A stretch of 13,286 nt of DNA from Cephalothrix spiralis (lineage: Eukaryota > Nemertea > Palaeonemertea > Archinemertea > Cephalotrichidae), in NCBI GenBank assembly GCA_032353305.1, contig JAUCNG010149983.1, forward strand, positions 1 through 13,286, written 5' to 3'. The notes below the pieces were generated by a model. It searched no databases. It saw nothing but the letters and a program-made list of their open reading frames with translations, and was not told the DNA's origin. Each line of letters starts with the position of its first letter. The stretch's first letter is position 1. The translations under genes were made by a program, and so were the position numbers. Positions 9,473-13,286 of the stretch are shown here, piece by piece.

Positions 9473-9988
9473 GTTATGACATCCCGAACACGGTGTTCTT
9501 CCTTTTCACTCATGGAAGAGAGATTCGATGAGGCCCTAGAAATGGAATGATGTTATGAGCTTGAGAACCGCTAGGAACATGAAGTATATAATGATACGGC
9601 CTTTTACTTTTGATACAGTAGTAACACTGTAACATCGTTGTTGTATTTGAAATTTATTAATTTTCATTTCCATCGTTGAAAATTATTTATCTGACTTTTT
9701 CCTTTAGTAATATGTAGTTGTAAAAATCATTTATACATGTCGAATCAAAACAACGACCCATTACATTCAATAATGCCTGTGTTATATTTAATTACTTTTA
9801 TTTTATTATTTGCTTTAAAATTCAATTGATTGCAGGAGTTTTTTCTTTAGTTTTTGGGTTTTCGAATCACGAAAAACGCCATAAATACACTGATAAATAT
9901 GGTATTTCTGGCATATAAAGAGTATTTTCCCTTACTAATGCCACGAATTACCGTATTATTTCGATATACCATGGAAAGTATTTGGTAC

Positions 9989-10402
9989 TCAACTGTTCAT
10001 GTAAGACTTGTCACATCCCTCATGAAAATAAGTAACCCAATCATTAGAGATTGGAAGACCTGTCATTTTTATATTCAAAGATTCATCGATCGGATACCAC
10101 TTCACTCTTAAGATATACGTGATGAAGTCAGAGTGGTGGTAGTTGTCTAAAGCATGTTTAAGACCAGAATAGCTAGTCAGCCATGGCTGAAAGATTTGGG
10201 TTGGTTGTAATACTGCTTGTGTTGAAAAATTTACATCATAACGTTGAAAGATCATGAACTGGAATTTTTTCTGACCAAGAAATACTCTGGTTATGTGGAG
10301 CCGGTGGTGGCCCGGTGCAGCACCACATGTAAATAGGGATGAGGGATGAGATCCATCGCCAGTCCACACCAAGTTTAGTGTAGGCCTACTCATGTTTTTC
10401 AA
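9989..10402 (-). other. Unassigned 137-codon open frame, minus strand, inside intron 2
   Basis: An open frame starts at an ATG (10402) and runs to a stop at 9989. It is the longest one not explained by the CADPS exons. The product starts MKNMSRPTLNLVWTGDGSHP. I do not recognise a domain or family in it. It includes a GC-richer patch (about 10300-10375) that could belong to a dispersed repeat. On the minus strand a consensus donor CAG|GTAAGG lies upstream at 10531/10530, but no matching upstream coding exon was found. It may be chance, a repeat fragment or a nested gene; chance or repeat seems more likely. Confidence 0.15.
10177..10190. repeat. 14-base perfect palindrome
   Basis: TCAGCCATGGCTGA is self-complementary over all 14 bases. 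It lies inside intron 2 and within the unassigned minus-strand open frame. Its function is unknown. Confidence 0.6.
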
Positions 10403-10545
10403 ATCAAAAAAAGTAGAAATTTACAATCTCTTCAGCATCTCAGTAACTGACACTATGTGGAAAGGTCTGGAACACTTCAATAGTTTACTTAAGTTAGGGG
10501 CTTAGAGTTTCTATCTTCGTTTCACCTTACCTGCCATGAAAAGCT

Positions 10546-10568
10546 AACAAGGGGTTATGGCCCTTGTT
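10546..10568. repeat. Hairpin AACAAGGG / CCCTTGTT with a GTTATGGCCCTTG repeat word
   Basis: AACAAGGG (10546-10553) pairs exactly with CCCTTGTT (10561-10568) across a 7-base loop. The word GGTTATGGCCCTTG resembles a motif I recall from dispersed repeats in mollusc genomes; this is recollection only. It may be part of a short interspersed repeat whose limits I cannot set. Confidence 0.45.
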
Positions 10569-10876
10569 GAGGATACCGAATCTGGGCTGTAAGAAAATAT
10601 TGGGCCTTCACCTTGTTAAAGCGCATTTTCATAAATCTTTCACGTTTCAAATAGTGCATTGACTTTGATTTTCAAAATGTGTTTTAAACTCTCTCGTAAG
10701 AGGATGGTCTTAGATGTGATTAGTTTTCCCTAGCTGATATGGTTTGATTTGAACGATTGGAATATAATTTTTGATTGAAACCTTTGAGATATCTCAATTT
10801 GAAACTTATTAGATGACCTTAGATGCGGGATATCACATTTTAATAAAAATCTAATCTGAACTATTTGACATTTCAG

Positions 10877-11040
10877 CTTCGAAGGATGCCAAGATTTGTT
10901 GTCAAAGAAATGGAATGCATGTATGTCGATGAATTAAAAACGTCAATAAACCTTTTGATGGGGAATCTGGAGAGTTTACCAGTCTCGAAAGGTAGTTCTG
11001 ACTCGAGATATTCATTGCAAAAGTTGAAGAGATATAATAG
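10877..11040 (+). CDS. CADPS: CADPS/CAPS exon 3: residues 292-345 (gene continues)
   Basis: A 164-base exon with its acceptor at TGACATTTCAG and the donor GTGAGT at 11041. It encodes [20 protein letters not shown], then [20 protein letters not shown], then [14 protein letters not shown] plus the first two bases (AG) of the next codon. It aligns with the vertebrate CAPS segment [20 protein letters not shown] and its continuation NLLMANLESMPVSKG and LQKLKR, just before the C2 domain. Joined to exon 2 it gives [12 protein letters not shown] with no gap against vertebrate QIARERKFPKFV. The exon ends in phase 2; the following residue is Ser or Arg. Read-through into the intron meets stops quickly. 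The next exon is not in the window. The stretch GSSDSRYS is longer than the corresponding vertebrate GGEFK. Confidence 0.95.
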
Positions 11041-13081
11041 GTGAGTTGGGGGATTTTTTTGTGGATGGGATGTTTAAAGATTAAAAACATTTGCATATCA
11101 TTTATTTACATTTATGTAATTTGACTATTAGAATTATTTTTTGATTTAGTTATAGCGTAGCGAATTTTACTAGTATACTAATTTATCTTGCAGATTACAA
11201 ATGTTTTAATAAATTTTAAACATTCCGTTTTTTCTTAAATTTGCAAAATAATGTAGAATTGCCTTCTATTATTCTTTCAACTTGATTCCTACTATTGACT
11301 TTCTTGGTTCCGCATTGTAACTTGCATGCCACTCTTTGTTTGTTGAAATTTTACAAGCTGCTAATTATTTTTCTTCATTTGCTTTAATTTCTACACTAAT
11401 CACACTGTGTTGCAGAGTTTATAACATTCTATTCCTAAGCCTCAGTTCTCATATAATGGTGTTTATGACGTTAACATAATATTATAAAAGGTGTTACAAA
11501 TTTTAGAACATCAACGACTCAATATGCAGCAATTAGAAAGTCATTATGTATCATACTTACACTGCAAATGTTAAAAGTGATAAAATATTGATCAGAATTG
11601 CCCGTTTGTGGGCACGTAACCAGTCTACGATATAGGGCCTAAATACAAATTTTAAAAATTCGGAGTAGGCCTACTATCAATTTTGTTCCACTTGGAAATA
11701 TTGATATCGATATTGAGTGCATATATTAAATGTTTTAAACCTCCTTAAAATCCTGGAAAAGTCGGAGAATCAGAAATCGACGCTAAAAGTGAATTGTTCA
11801 AAATATGCAAACACAGGGTATATTGGTCAGCCTAGCTCACATCTCGGTTTCAGAGACAGATGTAACGGGAAATCGAGATGCGTTTATAAATAAAATAGCG
11901 GATCCGTAAAAAAGTCGATAAATGGCCTAAGTGGCCAACCAGTACAGTGGCATATGCCATTTTTGTTTAGGTTCCGAATTATTTGGCAGTGTAATTAGAT
12001 AGACATTTGGTTTCGTTTAATATGTGTTTTTCAGTTCAGTTTTAGAAATATAATATATATTGCGTTTATTAAATTACAACCGAGTACATTATTATTTTTT
12101 AATGATACGCTGCACCTTTTATGATACGGCTCTGTAACACAGGGTACACTCGGGCTTCGGCTCGTTGCATAATTATTCTAAATAATGATTTTCAAATTAA
12201 ATCTTTATTGTACATGTATATCTTGTAATCGAGCACTTGCATCCATCTACTTTGAAAAGCATAGAATCTTTTTCACCTTTTTCCAAAAAGCACTTTTGAC
12301 CGTGATTATTTTTATGTACGGTTTATTAGTCTAACTCGGAGATCCTCTGGGGGCAGTCCACGGAAATTAAAACTTAGGTAAGAGTAAATTTGTAGTGTGT
12401 CTACGTAGTGTTTTGCTTGACTGGAGTTCACTTGATGTGTATTTTTACAGGGTTCGGGTTGAATTCTGAATTCGGATGAAATAACCAATAAAAATTTGTG
12501 GAAATTTTGAAATAATAAAATAGAGTAGCCTATATACCGAACTGCAACCTGACAGTGGATCCGGAATGTATCCCGAAAAACAGTTCTATATGGGTTATTC
12601 TATTTTTTAAATTACATTTTTTGCATGATAATTTTTGGAGGTAACCACACAAAATTTGATAAGGGTTGAATTTGAAGCTTCCTGATTTATTTCAAATGAT
12701 GTTTTTTTATCTTTATGGTTTTTTCCATTTTTCTCATCCATGGTTTTCTCAAATGGCTCATCTGCCTATATTATTCAATGTTACTGACCAAGCATCCAAG
12801 AATAAAAAATAAAAAACAATTTTATTAGATCAGACTACAATTTGTGATTAGCTGTTCAACTGAACAAAAACCTTTTCCTATTATTGTACCGAAAGTGCCG
12901 AAATATACAGTTGCTACAAACCGAGAAGTCTTTTTCAACTTTAAGTTCTTTTTAACCATTTGGCAATACAAGTACACAATTTAGTGGAATTATTGAAATG
13001 AGTATTAACACCGCTTTTGTACAGTAAACAAAGAGTAATATAGGCATATGTGGTATCATTGGAAAGGTATTAGAACGGGGA

Positions 13082-13208
13082 TTCCCAAAAGCTATTATGA
13101 GAAGTCAAACGACGCCCTTAGCGGCGAAAAACCGCATTTAGCTAAAAAAACGCCAAACCGAATGTGACGTCAAAAACGAAATTTTACTTCTCATAATATA
13201 GCCTTTGG
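13082..13208. repeat. Foldback repeat (inverted arms of about 20 bases)
   Basis: ATTATGAGAAGT (13094-13105) has an exact reverse complement at 13186-13197. Outward, CCAAAAGCT (13085-13093) matches the reverse complement of 13200-13208 at 8 of 9 positions after a 2-base offset. The 80-base interior is richer in GC, with GCGG/CCGC able to pair and a GTGACGTCA word at 13164-13172. It is probably a small foldback or MITE-type element; no target duplication was identified. Confidence 0.6.
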
Positions 13209-13242
13209 CAGCCCGAAAAAGATTTTTGAACGAATCCAAGCT

Positions 13243-13256
13243 AACCACCGGTGGTT
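13243..13256. repeat. 14-base perfect palindrome
   Basis: AACCACCGGTGGTT is self-complementary throughout. It lies 35 bases beyond the foldback repeat. It could be part of the same element or a transcription-factor site; neither is shown. Confidence 0.6.
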
Positions 13257-13286
13257 TTGGGCTTCAGTGGCAAGGCTAAACACATA

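Larger units (their letters stand above)
6087..10876 (+). other. CADPS intron 2 (4790 bp), holding MITEs and a possible small exon
   Basis: Begins GTAAGA after exon 2 and ends TGACATTTCAG before exon 3. If the candidate exon at 7344-7382 is used, the intron is split into 6087-7343 and 7383-10876. It contains a hairpin near 6230, two MITEs (6726-7184 and 8332-8618), a GAGAACAT word cluster (9161-9472), a minus-strand open frame (9989-10402) and a hairpin with a known-looking repeat word near 10546. The stretches 7385-8330 and 8620-9120 show nothing beyond AT-rich sequence and a few AGGCCT words. Confidence 0.85.
11041..13286 (+). other. CADPS intron 3 (at least 2246 bp, open at window end)
   Basis: Begins GTGAGT after exon 3. 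AG sites after pyrimidine-rich tracts (for example near 11416 and 12450) were read in the required phase. They give frames that stop quickly and do not resemble the expected CAPS sequence, so the next exon must lie beyond the window. The contents are AT-rich with AGGCCT at 11666-11671, a UUCG-type hairpin at 12151-12164, and a foldback repeat and a palindrome near the end. The rest shows nothing I can name. Confidence 0.8.

Noticed and set aside
11401-11480. Possible exon after GTGTTGCAG at about 11416
   Set aside because: In the required phase it gives about 21 codons with no CAPS similarity and then a stop, with no donor in a useful place.
12440-12480. Possible acceptor TTTTTACAG at about 12450
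   Set aside because: The frame continuing exon 3 meets a stop within a few codons.
13220-13250. TTTTTGAACGAATCCAAG considered as a tRNA T-arm
   Set aside because: No acceptor stem, anticodon arm or internal A box at the right distance.

Overview
This is an AT-rich, intron-containing stretch of animal nuclear DNA. It carries one recognisable protein-coding gene, the 5' part of CADPS (calcium-dependent secretion activator, also called CAPS or UNC-31), on the + strand. Three exons match the conserved N-terminal part of the family. They join in frame, end at GT and resume after AG. Exon 1 is 4389-5180 (residues 1-264 from the start codon), exon 2 is 6006-6086 (residues 265-291) and exon 3 is 10877-11040 (residues 292-345 plus two bases of the next codon). 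A 39-base in-frame candidate exon with good splice sites lies at 7344-7382, inside the 4.8 kb second intron. Exon 3 ends in phase 2, so the gene continues beyond the window. The C2, PH and MUN regions of CAPS are not present here.

Layout. Positions 1-3200 are upstream non-coding DNA; the main item is a decayed DNA-transposon-like stretch at about 1609-2382. Positions 3200-4388 are the gene's upstream region. It holds sites resembling YY1, CREB and NRF1 sites, a TATA-like string close to the ATG, and an in-frame stop four codons before the ATG. Intron 1 (5181-6005) is plain AT-rich sequence. Intron 2 (6087-10876) holds two non-autonomous DNA transposons (MITEs) with clear terminal inverted repeats, at 6726-7184 and 8332-8618. 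It also holds the candidate small exon, a cluster of GAGAACAT-like words at 9161-9472, and an unassigned 137-codon minus-strand open frame. Intron 3 (11041 to the end) has no recognisable exon and ends with a foldback repeat at about 13082-13208.

Organism. CADPS, its spliced structure and pogo/mariner-type MITEs indicate a bilaterian or related metazoan. The low GC, small MITEs, frequent TAGGCCTA-like words and a GTTATGGCCCTTG-type repeat word suggest a marine invertebrate. My best guess is a mollusc or another lophotrochozoan, but this rests on recollection of repeat words and is weak.

I found no RNA gene, CRISPR array, prokaryotic operon or intact transposase. I see no clearly new biological system. 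The points most worth testing are the possible small cassette exon, the putative promoter cluster with possible divergent transcription, and the MITEs inside the intron.
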